Source of the DNA: Polyangium sp. 6x1
Lineage (GTDB): Bacteria > Myxococcota_A > Polyangia > Polyangiales > Polyangiaceae
Reading direction: 5' to 3'
DNA: 64,000 bases
Assembly (NCBI RefSeq): GCF_029946515.1
Contig: NZ_JARZHH010000001.1
Location: forward strand, 248,001 to 312,000
The notes under the pieces are model-generated. The model saw nothing but the letters and a program-made list of their open reading frames with translations. It was not told the DNA's origin and searched no databases. Shown piece by piece: positions 50,533 to 58,886 of this stretch. Numbering within the stretch: position 1 is the first letter of the stretch; every line of letters begins with the position of its first letter. Both the position numbers and the translations under genes were made by a program.

Positions 50533-51759
50533 ATGAATTCTTGCAGAAGCACGCCCGACGTCGGGATCGATGCCATTGCCTTGAGTGTACCTCGCGGCTA
50601 TGTCGAGCTGTCCGAGCTCGCCGAAGCGCGTGGGGTCCCGCCGTCGAAGTATCTCAGCGGGCTCGGGACGCGCCGGATGGCGATCGCCGCGCCGGACGAG
50701 GATCCCGTGACCCTCGCCGTGAATGCGGCGCGTCGGCTCTTCGAGCGATCCAGCGCGAGCCCTGCGGAGATTGGCCTCTGCATCGTCGGCACGGAGACGG
50801 CGGTCGACCATTCGAAGCCGGTGACCGCGTTCGTCCACGGCCTGCTCGGTTTGCCGAGCACGTGCCGCATCTTCGAGGCCAAACACGCCTGCTTCGGCGG
50901 CACGGCCGGGCTCCTCTCCGCCGTCGATTGGATCGCCTCCGGCTCGGCGCGCGGCCGCGCGGCGCTCGTCGTCTGCACCGACATTGCACGATATCCCCTC
51001 CACTCGGCGGGAGAGCCGACGCAGGGAGCGGGCGCCGTCGCTCTGCTCGTCCGGGAAAAACCGCGGCTGCTCTCGCTCGACGTGGGCCAGACCGGCACGT
51101 TCGCGCGCGACGTGCACGATTTCTGGCGTCCCCTCCACCACAAGGAGGCCCTCGTCGATGGGCACTACTCCGTGCAATGTTATCTCGCCGCCCTGGAAGG
51201 CGCGTACGACGCGTGGCGCCGCCTCGAAGGCGCGACGGACGGGCCGCTCGTGCGGACTTGTTATCACGTGCCTTATGGCAAGATGGCCCGCAAGGCGCAC
51301 CGGCATCGCCGGGGGATGGACGGCCTGACCGAGGAAGCCGCCGACGCGTCGTTCCCGGTGGAGGTGGAGCCGTCGCTCGATCTGCCGTCCCGGATCGGCA
51401 ATGTCTACACGGGCTCGCTTTACCTCGCCCTCGCGTCCTTGCTGAACACGCAAGCGGGCGAGCTCGCCGGCCAGCGCATTGGTCTCTTCAGTTATGGATC
51501 GGGCTGCTGCGCGGAGTTCTTCGCCGGCAGGACGAACCCGGAGGCCGCCGAGCTCGTGGCTCGACTGGAGATCGACGGCCCCCTGCGGGGCAGCCAGCGA
51601 ATGACGGTCGCCGAATACGAGCGGCTCCGCGCCGAGGACGCCGCCGCCGACACCCGGCCGGCGACGGCGCGCGCTCCCCTGGGAACGGCGAACGAAGGCG
51701 GACGGGCTGTGTATCTCGGCGTCGATTCGAACGAGCGACGGGTGTACGCCTACGCGTGA
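50533..51759 (+). CDS. Hydroxymethylglutaryl-CoA synthase
   Basis: Condenses acetyl-CoA with acetoacetyl-CoA to HMG-CoA, the entry to the mevalonate route. The 408-residue length fits bacterial enzymes. The catalytic triad is visible: Glu 88 (VGTETAVDHSKP), Cys 120 (FEAKHACFGGTA) and His 245 (TCYHVPYGKMARKAH). Further family signatures are GIDAIALSVPRGYVEL near the start, DIARYPLHSAGEPTQGAGA, and IGLFSYGSGCCAEFF near the end. ATG 50533 (MNSCRSTPDVG) is preferred over upstream in-frame codons. It stands alone here; no other mevalonate gene is in the window. The isoprenoid locus lies 7 kb away. Confidence 0.9.
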   Translation: MNSCRSTPDVGIDAIALSVPRGYVELSELAEARGVPPSKYLSGLGTRRMAIAAPDEDPVTLAVNAARRLFERSSASPAEIGLCIVGTETAVDHSKPVTAFVHGLLGLPSTCRIFEAKHACFGGTAGLLSAVDWIASGSARGRAALVVCTDIARYPLHSAGEPTQGAGAVALLVREKPRLLSLDVGQTGTFARDVHDFWRPLHHKEALVDGHYSVQCYLAALEGAYDAWRRLEGATDGPLVRTCYHVPYGKMARKAHRHRRGMDGLTEEAADASFPVEVEPSLDLPSRIGNVYTGSLYLALASLLNTQAGELAGQRIGLFSYGSGCCAEFFAGRTNPEAAELVARLEIDGPLRGSQRMTVAEYERLRAEDAAADTRPATARAPLGTANEGGRAVYLGVDSNERRVYAYA

Positions 51760-51762
51760 CTG

Positions 51763-51776
51763 TCGGCGCGAGCCGA
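51763..51776. terminator. Short GC hairpin between convergent genes
   Basis: TCGGC-GCGA-GCCGA, a 5-bp stem with a stable GNRA tetraloop, lies directly after the HMG-CoA synthase stop and before the end of the opposite gene at 51795. A weak terminator at best. Confidence 0.3.
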
Positions 51777-51794
51777 TTCAGCTCCCGTCTCGCA

Positions 51795-52769
51795 TCATTT
51801 GCAGCTCGCGACGGCGCCTGCGCCCACCACCTTGACGGTCCAGTACACGTGCGTGGCATCGACCGCCACGTCGTAGGCACTGATTCGCCCGCCGCGCGCC
51901 ACATCCTCCACGGCGCCGCCCTCCTTGGGGACGCGAATGACACCCCGCTCGTCGACCGAGCCGCCATCCTTGCTGCGCAGCGTGACGTAAACGTGACCGC
52001 CGTCCAGCGTGAGGCTCATGGGATCGGCGAGGTCCTTGGCCAGCACGACCGGCGTGCCGCCGGCCTTGGGGGCCTTCATCAGCGTCCCGGCCGAGGGCTC
52101 GACCCAGTAGACGTTCGCCCCGTCCACCGCAAGCTCGTGGGAAAAATAGTGGTATGCGACGGGGGCGGGTGGCGCGATCTCCTCGATCTCGCCACCCGCC
52201 TTGGGCACGCGCACAGTGCGGCCCGATGAATCGCCCACATTGCCGATGGTGCGCACGTAAACGTACGCGTCGTCGAGCGCGATGGAATCCGCGTCCGGAA
52301 TCGACGCGACGGATTCGACATCGGAGGCGTCCTTCGACGTCCGGAAGACGCCTTCCGTCGTGGTGAAATAGACGCGATTTTCGTCCACCGCGACCGCGCT
52401 GCCCACGTTCTCTGCGAGGACCACCGTCGCGCTGCCGTCCTTGTCGACCCGGACGAGCTTTTCGGCGTAATCCACGACGTACAGCGCATCGGCATCCATG
52501 GCCAGCGTGTACGCAGACTGGAACCCCTGCGCGAGGCGCTCCGGCGAGGCGCCGCCCGGATCCGCTCTCCATACCGAGTCTTCGCGGGTCCAGTAGACGC
52601 CGCTCGCATCCGCGACGATACCGTTCGTCCAGCTCTCGTCCACGCCCTCGTTGAACGTGACGAGCGGACAGCCACCAGGGCCGGAGCTCGTATCCGATCG
52701 ATCGTTCGTTGGCTCGTCGCTGCACCCAGCGAGGAGCGGGATCACCAACATCCACGAAAATGCACGCAC
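51795..52769 (-). CDS. Beta-propeller lipoprotein
   Basis: A 324-residue lipoprotein. Signal MRAFSWMLVIPLLAGC (Cys 16), then a Thr/Ser/Gly linker. The mature part has at least six repeats of roughly 45 residues: a strand like DASGVYWTR, DADALYVVDY, DENRVYFTT, DDAYVYVRT, DGANVYWVEP, DGGHVYVTL, DATHVYWTV, each followed by a V.R.PK.GG.... turn. That is a six- or seven-bladed propeller. It is close in style to the lipoprotein at 3-1103. No enzyme motif; binding role likely. Confidence 0.75.
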   Translation of the reverse strand: MRAFSWMLVIPLLAGCSDEPTNDRSDTSSGPGGCPLVTFNEGVDESWTNGIVADASGVYWTREDSVWRADPGGASPERLAQGFQSAYTLAMDADALYVVDYAEKLVRVDKDGSATVVLAENVGSAVAVDENRVYFTTTEGVFRTSKDASDVESVASIPDADSIALDDAYVYVRTIGNVGDSSGRTVRVPKAGGEIEEIAPPAPVAYHYFSHELAVDGANVYWVEPSAGTLMKAPKAGGTPVVLAKDLADPMSLTLDGGHVYVTLRSKDGGSVDERGVIRVPKEGGAVEDVARGGRISAYDVAVDATHVYWTVKVVGAGAVASCK

Positions 52770-52916
52770 GTTGATCCTCCTGGAAGGAAGCGGGTCGGCG
52801 CCCGTGCACGCGACGTGCCAACAATCAATTCCGAGGGAAATGCCCTCCCACTATGAATGGAGGTTCACGACGGTCCGGACCCAATCGTCCTCTCCGGCCG
52901 CTGCGGAGCCCAGGCG

Positions 52917-54191
52917 CTACGCGCGCGGGCCACCGCTGACGCGGAGGCGAGGCGCGAGCGCCCGCCCCTTTCCTCGCACCGCGTACGCAATGCCGTCCTG
53001 CAGCGACGCGAGCGTCACCACGCCGCCGAGATCGGCGTCGAGGTCGACCAGCGCTTGCGCCACGGCGGGCCGGATTCCCGTCATGATCACCTCCGCGCCG
53101 AGCAGCTTCGCCGCCCGCGCGGCTCGCACGAGCACGTCGGCCACGTGCGTGTCGACCGTGCTCACGCCGGTCACGTCGACGACGACGAGATGCGCCCCGC
53201 GCTCCTCCACGCCGCGCAGCATCGTCTCCACGAAATGCGCGGCGCGCACCTCGTCGATCGCCCCGATGAGCGGAATGGCCACCGCCGCGTCCGTGAGGGG
53301 GACGAGCGGCGTCCCGATCTCCTGAATGGCCAAGCGTTGCGCCTCGATGATCTGCTCCTGGAGCCGCCGCTGCTCCTGGGCGGCGCGCCTCTGTTCGGTC
53401 ACGTCGCGCCCATAAATCGCCAGGCGCGCGAGCGATCCGTCACGGCTTCGCACCGGATACGCGGTCACCTCGAACGAGCGCTCGTCGCGCGCCGCGTCAA
53501 AACGCGCGGGCGTTCCTGCGTGCCGCACCTCCTCCACCAGGGAGGCCAGGCGGTCCGGCTCATCGAGCGGGAACACGTCGCGCATCCCGGCCACCTCCGC
53601 CGGCGTGCACCCGAGCCGCTCCGCGGCCGCTTGATTGGCCGTGATGACCACGCCATCGAGCTCCACGAGCAGGAGCAGGTCCGTCGACGCATCGAGCATC
53701 GCCTGCGCGCGCGCCTGGCTCTCGCGCAGCCGCTCCTCGGCCCTGCGCTGCGCCGTCACGTCCGTCGCGATGCCGCCGATCCATCGAATGGTCCCCTCGC
53801 TGTCGCGCACGGGGAACTTGATGGATTGGTACACGAGCATGCCGTCTTCGCTCGGGCCTGACTCCTCTGCCACGATGGCTTCGCCCTTCGCGGCGACGAG
53901 GCGATTGTTCTCCCTCCAGGACGCGAAGACCTCGGGAGGAAAGAACTCCCTGGCGTTGTGCCCGACAATCTCGGAGACCTCACGACGACCCATGAAAGCC
54001 GCGCAGGACTGATTGGTGTGACTGTACGTGTCCTCCAGATCCATCACGAAGATGAGCGCCGGGACGTGGTCGATGACCGCCTGCATGACCCGATCTCGTT
54101 GCCGGACGGTCCCCTCGAGCTCGGCCACACGCTTGCGCAGCGTATCGTTCTCGCGCGTCAACCTCTCGACGATGTCCGCCTCGTTCGTCAT
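52917..54191 (-). CDS. PAS-PAS-STAS regulatory protein (RsbR-like)
   Basis: A 424-residue cytoplasmic sensor. ATG 54191 (MTNEADIVERL) has GGGGAGATG upstream; the open frame beyond it has no domain. A coiled coil (about 5-35) leads into two PAS domains (about 38-160 and 165-285), seen by phrases such as HVPALIFVMDLEDTYSHTNQSCAAFMGR and RWIGGIATDVTAQRRAEE. A linker helix (QEQRRLQEQIIEAQRLAI) precedes a STAS domain (about 310-415: IQEIGTPLVPLTDAAVAIPLIGAID, VVVDVTGVSTVDTHVADVLV). The Thr/Ser in the latter are the usual RsbR/RsbS phosphorylation sites. It is probably part of a stressosome-like switch. No anti-sigma partner is adjacent. Confidence 0.85.
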   Translation of the reverse strand: MTNEADIVERLTRENDTLRKRVAELEGTVRQRDRVMQAVIDHVPALIFVMDLEDTYSHTNQSCAAFMGRREVSEIVGHNAREFFPPEVFASWRENNRLVAAKGEAIVAEESGPSEDGMLVYQSIKFPVRDSEGTIRWIGGIATDVTAQRRAEERLRESQARAQAMLDASTDLLLLVELDGVVITANQAAAERLGCTPAEVAGMRDVFPLDEPDRLASLVEEVRHAGTPARFDAARDERSFEVTAYPVRSRDGSLARLAIYGRDVTEQRRAAQEQRRLQEQIIEAQRLAIQEIGTPLVPLTDAAVAIPLIGAIDEVRAAHFVETMLRGVEERGAHLVVVDVTGVSTVDTHVADVLVRAARAAKLLGAEVIMTGIRPAVAQALVDLDADLGGVVTLASLQDGIAYAVRGKGRALAPRLRVSGGPRA

Positions 54192-54324
54192 CGCATCTCC
54201 CCGGAGCCGAACTCTACCAGGGTTTTTCTCGACATAACAGAGCGGAAACGCCGCGCTGGCCCCCGAGCGGCGGCGACGCGCTGGCGCCGCCGATGTCATC
54301 GGGTCTACGTCGACGCGGTACCCG

Positions 54325-55131
54325 TCAAGGGAAGGTCGGACACAGCCATACCTGCGTGTCGCATTTCGCCGTACACGCGCAGTACCCGAGATCGCACAGC
54401 AAACCGACGGGGAAATCGGTGCATGTGGTCCCATTTGTGATCATACCCAGGTTCGGGCATGGCCCTGGGTGCGTGGCGCAGCGCCACGTGCTCGTCGCGT
54501 CGCACCGACACGCCCTGGTGCCTTCCCCGGATGCCTGATTGCACTGGCAGGTGAGCGGCACCGAAGGGTCGCACGGGTCCCCGCACGTCGGGTGCACCTC
54601 CGGGCACACGGGAAACACGCGCGGCTGGCACTCGTAAACGCCGCTCGCGTTGCAGAGGCAATCGCTCCAGCACGACAAGCTGGAGAGGAACCCGCCCGTC
54701 GAGCACGTCGATCCGGGCTCGCATGGGAACCCGGGCTCACATCGTGGCGGGCAAAGCCCCATCGTGAGTCCACACCCCGACGCGGTGCAGCAGTAGTTGT
54801 TGCCGGGTGGCGGCGACGGACAGCTCCCTGCGCAGTCTGCGTCCGTCAGGCACCCCGGCGCGCAAAAGCCGCCGCCAGAGCTGCTCGACGACGCGCTCGT
54901 GCTGCTCGACGACGCGCTCGTGCTGCTCGACGACGCGCTCGTGCTGCTCGACGACGCGCTCGTACTGCTCGACGACGCGCTCGTGCTGCTCGACGAGGTC
55001 GACCCACCCGACCCCCCATCAGGGCTCGACGCCGCGCCTCCTTCGCCGAGTCCGCCCGTGGAGATGCTGGGCTCGCAGGCCGAAACCACGATAGCGAGGC
55101 CAATTGCGGCCAAACGGAGGCGAGGGCTCAT
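54325..55131 (-). CDS. Cys-rich lipoprotein with Ser/Thr repeat linker
   Basis: A 268-residue lipoprotein. ATG 55131 starts a signal ending AIVVSAC (Cys 19). A Ser/Thr/Ala linker of seven-residue repeats (SSSSTSA) follows, encoded by a 21-bp tandem repeat at 54881-54996. The mature domain has about 30 cysteines in short loops (CAPGCLTDADCAGSC, CCTASGCGL, CEPGFPCEPGSTC, CWSDCLCNASGVYEC). Such modules are typical of myxobacterial surface proteins. Function unknown. The repeat keeps the frame, so length can vary without a knockout. Confidence 0.75.
   Translation of the reverse strand: MSPRLRLAAIGLAIVVSACEPSISTGGLGEGGAASSPDGGSGGSTSSSSTSASSSSTSASSSSTSASSSSTSASSSSTSASSSSSGGGFCAPGCLTDADCAGSCPSPPPGNNYCCTASGCGLTMGLCPPRCEPGFPCEPGSTCSTGGFLSSLSCWSDCLCNASGVYECQPRVFPVCPEVHPTCGDPCDPSVPLTCQCNQASGEGTRACRCDATSTWRCATHPGPCPNLGMITNGTTCTDFPVGLLCDLGYCACTAKCDTQVWLCPTFP
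54881..54996. repeat. 21-bp tandem repeat, five copies plus a partial sixth
   Basis: The unit CTGCTCGACGACGCGCTCGTG begins at 54881, 54902, 54923, 54944 and 54965; one copy differs by a single base (CGTAC). A partial copy begins at 54986. It encodes the Ser-rich linker of the lipoprotein on the minus strand. Not a CRISPR: there are no spacers. Confidence 0.9.
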
Positions 55132-55593
55132 GCAAAACGATATCTGGCAAGCTTGTTGCGCACCATGCATGGCTCACATCCTTGCCAGATTCGCCGAAGG
55201 AACGCTACCGCGCCGCTCCTCGAACGCTCCGAAACGATTTTTCTGCGCGCGGACCTCCCTCGTGAACCGTCGGCGCTTGACGGTGCGCATGGCCTACGTA
55301 TTTACCCGTCAACGATACGTCATCGTCGCGAGAGCCACGCGCTCTTGCGGTGAGGTGCTCATGTCATCGCTTCGCACGAAGCTGGAAAGACGAGCGTACG
55401 GATATCGACGCGCGGCCGAGGCCGCGATTGAACAACGCGGATGGGACCATGAAGACGTACAAGACGAAAGTAGGTTCGGTCATGCTATTTCGAGATGAAA
55501 TGACAGGCCGCCAAAGATTGAAACGCGGGGACACGGACGACGGGTGAGGCCGAGAGGCGGAGGCTGACCTCGTTCTCCGGGTAGAGGTCAGGT
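55132..55593. other. Intergenic region
   Basis: 462 bp between the Cys-rich lipoprotein gene and the membrane-protein gene. A 32-codon frame from ATG 55449 (MKTYKTKVGSVMLFRDEM) to a stop at 55545 is open but has no ribosome-binding site. I see nothing else. Confidence 0.35.
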
Positions 55594-55974
55594 ATGAGCG
55601 AGAGCCACAACATAGAGCGGAGGCTGGAGGAAGCGAAAGGCATTTACGACGAGCTCGTGGGAACCCCGACGACCCGTCAGGGGGCGATCTCGATCGCTTT
55701 GCGGATGGCGGCCCGGTTCGGGCCGGCCTGCCTGGTGATCGTGATCTCGGTCATCGCCTATGTCATCCTGGGGGTCGCCAGGACGACCTGCTTGTTGCCC
55801 TATGGCGGCATCCTGACGATGGCGGTGTCCTTCGTGCTCGTCGAGGCCATTGCACGGGGGAAAAATCATGGCGAGAATGGCCAGCAAAGACGAAAAGGTT
55901 CGGCTCAACCTGGAGGTGCCCAGGCGAGTGCGAGAGCGGCTCGAGCGCGTGCAGGAATTGAGCGAGGCGGATAG
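55594..55974 (+). CDS. Small membrane protein
   Basis: A 126-residue protein with a short cytoplasmic N-terminal helix (MSESHNIERRLEEAKGIYDELV) and two membrane helices (FGPACLVIVISVIAYVILGV and GGILTMAVSFVLVEAIA). The last 35 residues lie over the start of the next gene in another frame and are Ala/Arg-rich, so the real C-terminus may be shorter if a frameshift exists near 55865. The overlap of 107 bp is large for unrelated genes. Partner of the RHH protein is plausible; function unknown. Confidence 0.55.
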   Translation: MSESHNIERRLEEAKGIYDELVGTPTTRQGAISIALRMAARFGPACLVIVISVIAYVILGVARTTCLLPYGGILTMAVSFVLVEAIARGKNHGENGQQRRKGSAQPGGAQASARAARARAGIERGG

Positions 55975-56101
55975 CCTCACGGAGGTGATCCGACGGGCGC
56001 TGACCCTCTACGACGCGCTGCTCGTCACGGCGCGCGAGGACAGGGGCAAGCTCGTGGTTCGATACGAGGATGGGTCCGAGCGCGAGCTCATGCTCGTCTG
56101 A
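55868..56101 (+). CDS. Ribbon-helix-helix protein
   Basis: A 77-residue protein with an RHH-type N-terminus: KVRLNLEVPRRVRERLERVQELSEADSLTEVIRRALTLYDALL, a strand then two helices of the usual spacing. The C-terminal strand part (LVVRYEDGSERELMLV) is a short beta hairpin. Such proteins are DNA-binding regulators or antitoxins. ATG 55868 has GGGGGA upstream; an ATG three codons later is possible. No toxin-like gene is visible next to it, except perhaps the overlapping membrane-protein gene. Confidence 0.75.
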   Translation: MARMASKDEKVRLNLEVPRRVRERLERVQELSEADSLTEVIRRALTLYDALLVTAREDRGKLVVRYEDGSERELMLV

Positions 56102-56186
56102 GCGGCCCCGCAAGCACGGCCGCCACGTCGAGCCCGCACCGGTCCACGCCGGAGGCGGGCTCGACGTGTTTCGATGGACGCTTTCG

Positions 56187-57725
56187 TCACACGACGGGCA
56201 GGCTCTGCGCGAAACGAAAGACGTTCTCTGGATCGTATTTCGCCTTCACCTCGAGGAGCCGCGGCAAATTCGCGCCGTAATAGGCGTGCTGCCAGTCGGC
56301 GAGGTCCGGATCGATGTAATTTTGGTACGCGGCTCCGGACATGTACGGGCGCAGGGACGCATACATGTCGTTCATTCCTTCGCGGTTCTCTTGTTGCGCC
56401 TCGGGCGTGTCCGTGGGGCGCTCGTAGCCGAGGTACTGGCAAGAGAACAGCGGGTCACGATGCACGAACGCCGTCGCGTCCGGCGCGACGTTGCGCAGCG
56501 CGCCGCCGTAGGCGTCGAGCAGGATGGCCCCCGTGGCGGTCGCGCTCGCGCGCGCGGCGACCCATTGCATCATGAGGTCGATGGCGGCCGCCGGGAGCGG
56601 CTCCGTGACGTAATCCGATTTGGCGCGATAGGTCTCGCGTTCCAGCGTGCCCTGCGGCGCGAGGTGGCATGCCGCTGCGGTGCTCTCGCAGCCCGCCCAC
56701 ATCCGCGTGATGTTTTCGTACGAGTCGGCTTCGACCACCTGCTTCGTCGGCGTCCCCAACCCCGGCGCCAGCATCGGGAGGAGCAGCTGCGCGAGCGCCG
56801 CCACCGGCCCGAGGTACGTGCCAATGACCCGGACCCACGGCTTGTCGCCGGGACGACCGAACAGGCCGCAGAGCGAGGTGAGCTCGTCCGGCGCGTACGG
56901 GGCCCAGGCCTGCCACGCGTCGACGACCTTCGCCGCGTCCGGCCAGTCCCATGTGAGGATGAAATAAGACGCCTCGTTGACGGGATGCACCCGCAGCTTG
57001 AGCGAGGTCACGACGCCGAATTGCCCGCCCCCTCCGCCGCGACACGCCCAGAACAGGTCCGTGTGCTCCTCGTCATTGCAGGTGAGCAGCTCCCCGGCGG
57101 CCGTGACGAGCTCGACCTCCAGGAGGTTGTCCGAGGCCAGGCCGAACTTCCGAGAAATCAATCCATACCCGCCGCCGAGCGCGTGCCCCGCGATGCCGAC
57201 CGTGGGGCAGGTGCCGGCCGTCAACGCGAGCCCGTGGGCGAAGAGCGCGTCGTAGATGTCGATCAGCGCCGCGCCGGCCCCGACCAGGACCGTAGGCTCG
57301 GTCGTGTCCACTTCGATCTGCGCCATGTCGCGGACGTCGAGCACGAGCCCCGACGTCGTCGAGAATCCTCCATAACTATGCCCGCCGCTGCGCGCCGCGA
57401 TGTGAATACCGTTCCGGCGCGCCCACTCCAGGGCCTTTTGCACGTCGCCCGGCGACCGGCATTTCACGATAGCCTGCGGATGAACCGCGTCGAACCGGGT
57501 ATTGTACAGAAGGCGGGACGCGTCGTACGCGTCGTCCTTCGGCAGCACGACGGTGCCTTGCAGCGATCTCGCGAGCGCGCCGATATCGTCGGGGACGGGC
57601 GCCGGCGCGGTCCCGGGCAGGGGCGCGGGCGCATCCCCGCAGGCATCCAGGAGAGCAACCCCGAGCGCTCCCGCGGCGGTCTGGGTGAGGAACGTGCGGC
57701 GTGACGTCAGGCCGTGCGCAGTCAT
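56187..57725 (-). CDS. Tat-exported FAD-dependent oxidase (berberine-bridge-enzyme type)
   Basis: A 512-residue secreted or periplasmic flavoprotein. ATG 57725 (MTAHGLTSRRTFL) starts a twin-arginine signal ending LLDAC (Cys 29, possible lipid anchor). The FAD-binding domain shows RSGGHSYGGFS (His 116) and GTCPTVGIAGHALGGGYG (Cys 173), the two residues that link FAD covalently in the BBE/VAO family. The C-terminus (YYGANLPRLLEVKAKYDPENVFRF) is the BBE domain signature. Substrates of this family are alcohols, sugars or alkaloid-like compounds. It lies 3 kb upstream of the isoprenoid locus and could oxidise its product; that is inference. Confidence 0.88.
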   Translation of the reverse strand: MTAHGLTSRRTFLTQTAAGALGVALLDACGDAPAPLPGTAPAPVPDDIGALARSLQGTVVLPKDDAYDASRLLYNTRFDAVHPQAIVKCRSPGDVQKALEWARRNGIHIAARSGGHSYGGFSTTSGLVLDVRDMAQIEVDTTEPTVLVGAGAALIDIYDALFAHGLALTAGTCPTVGIAGHALGGGYGLISRKFGLASDNLLEVELVTAAGELLTCNDEEHTDLFWACRGGGGGQFGVVTSLKLRVHPVNEASYFILTWDWPDAAKVVDAWQAWAPYAPDELTSLCGLFGRPGDKPWVRVIGTYLGPVAALAQLLLPMLAPGLGTPTKQVVEADSYENITRMWAGCESTAAACHLAPQGTLERETYRAKSDYVTEPLPAAAIDLMMQWVAARASATATGAILLDAYGGALRNVAPDATAFVHRDPLFSCQYLGYERPTDTPEAQQENREGMNDMYASLRPYMSGAAYQNYIDPDLADWQHAYYGANLPRLLEVKAKYDPENVFRFAQSLPVV

Positions 57726-58076
57726 GCCGGAACGTGGCAGCCATGGCCCCACGACGCAAAGCCCGGCGGCGCCACCGTGTGCATTTTTTGGCGATCCATT
57801 CATCCCGGACGGTCGCTCGCCCGAAGAGGAAGGACGGCACCGAACAGGGCCTCACGCCATTGCTTCGCGTGGGACATGACGCGCTCGGATACAGACGTAC
57901 GCCAACGAGCGGACGCCCTCCCGCGTCGAGGTCGCGTTGCGTGGATGCCTTCGGGTGATAGATTGGCCTCCCATTCCCGCCGCGCGGAGCGTCGACACGA
58001 GACGTGAGCTCGAGCGGCGCCGCGAGCCGCTCGTTCTTCGACTCGTCATCGAGCTCGTGCCAAAAAGGAACGGTGC
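57726..58076. other. Divergent intergenic region
   Basis: 351 bp between the oxidase gene (minus) and the secreted-protein gene (plus). No supported gene, repeat or clear promoter pair is visible. Confidence 0.4.
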
Positions 58077-58853
58077 ATGCGACGAACCACGCAATGGTAT
58101 TCGATGAGCGCCTTGGCGCTCGTTGCCGTCGGCCTCTTCGTGTCGACGGAGACGAATGCGAAGCCCACACAAAAGCTCGAGAGCCTGGGCGCCGCTTGGT
58201 GGCAATGGGTGTTGTCCATACCCACCGATGAAAACCCCTTGTTCGACGAGACCGGGGCAAACTGCGACGTGGGCCAGTCGGGCCATGTTTGGAACCTGGC
58301 CGGCGTGCTCAACGCGACCGGGACCGTGATACGCGCATGCACCATTCCTGTGGGGACGAAGCTCTTCTTTCCCGTGATCAACGCCGAGGCCGACAACTTC
58401 GTTTGCATCCAGGATCTCCTGGGCGTCCCCGACTTGCACTGCTCCGAGGAAGACCTGCGATACATGGTCCAGAAGTCGATTGACAGTGTGGTTGGCGTCG
58501 AGGTCACGATCGATGGCGTGCCGGTTGCCGCGGAGGACATCCTGCGGGTGCAGACCCCCGCGTTTTCGTTCACCTTGCCCGAGAACAACGTCTTGCAGAA
58601 CTTCTGCGCGGATGCGGCTCCCGGCACGTACACGGGCGCCGTCTCCGATGGCTATTGGGTCCTGCTGCCCCCGTTCTCGGTCGGCGAACACACGGTCCAG
58701 TTTGCCGGGCAGAGCCCGGTACCCGTCATCGTGCAGCCAGAAGAAGTCCCGAGTTGTGAAATGCCGGGGCCTCTCGAGTTCCCTTCCGCCTCGCCGAACA
58801 TCACGTACAACATCACGGTCACCCCCACGGGCGTGGGCGTCGGCCCTCGGTGA
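58077..58853 (+). CDS. Secreted protein of unknown function
   Basis: A 258-residue exported protein; ATG 58077 follows AAAGGAAC. The signal peptide (MRRTTQWYSMSALALVAVGLFVSTETNA) is cleaved after about residue 28. The mature part has a WWQWVLSIP motif close to the start, then NCDVGQSGHVWNLAGVL, TIPVGTKLFFPVINAEADN, and a beta-sandwich-like end (YWVLLPPFSVGEHTVQFAGQ). WWQW plus 'G..VW.LAG' followed by 'G..L.FP' recurs in secreted proteins of several bacteria, but I know of no function. It converges with the ADC-like gene at 58887. Confidence 0.7.
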   Translation: MRRTTQWYSMSALALVAVGLFVSTETNAKPTQKLESLGAAWWQWVLSIPTDENPLFDETGANCDVGQSGHVWNLAGVLNATGTVIRACTIPVGTKLFFPVINAEADNFVCIQDLLGVPDLHCSEEDLRYMVQKSIDSVVGVEVTIDGVPVAAEDILRVQTPAFSFTLPENNVLQNFCADAAPGTYTGAVSDGYWVLLPPFSVGEHTVQFAGQSPVPVIVQPEEVPSCEMPGPLEFPSASPNITYNITVTPTGVGVGPR

Positions 58854-58886
58854 ATCCGCGGCTCCCCCCCATCGATTCCGACAGGC

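Noticed and set aside
54881..54996. Tandem repeat considered as a CRISPR array
   Set aside because: Units abut with no spacers and encode a Ser-rich linker in frame; there are no cas genes.
55449..55547. A 32-codon frame starting MKTYKTKVGSV
   Set aside because: No ribosome-binding site, no neighbour suggesting a peptide function; could be chance.
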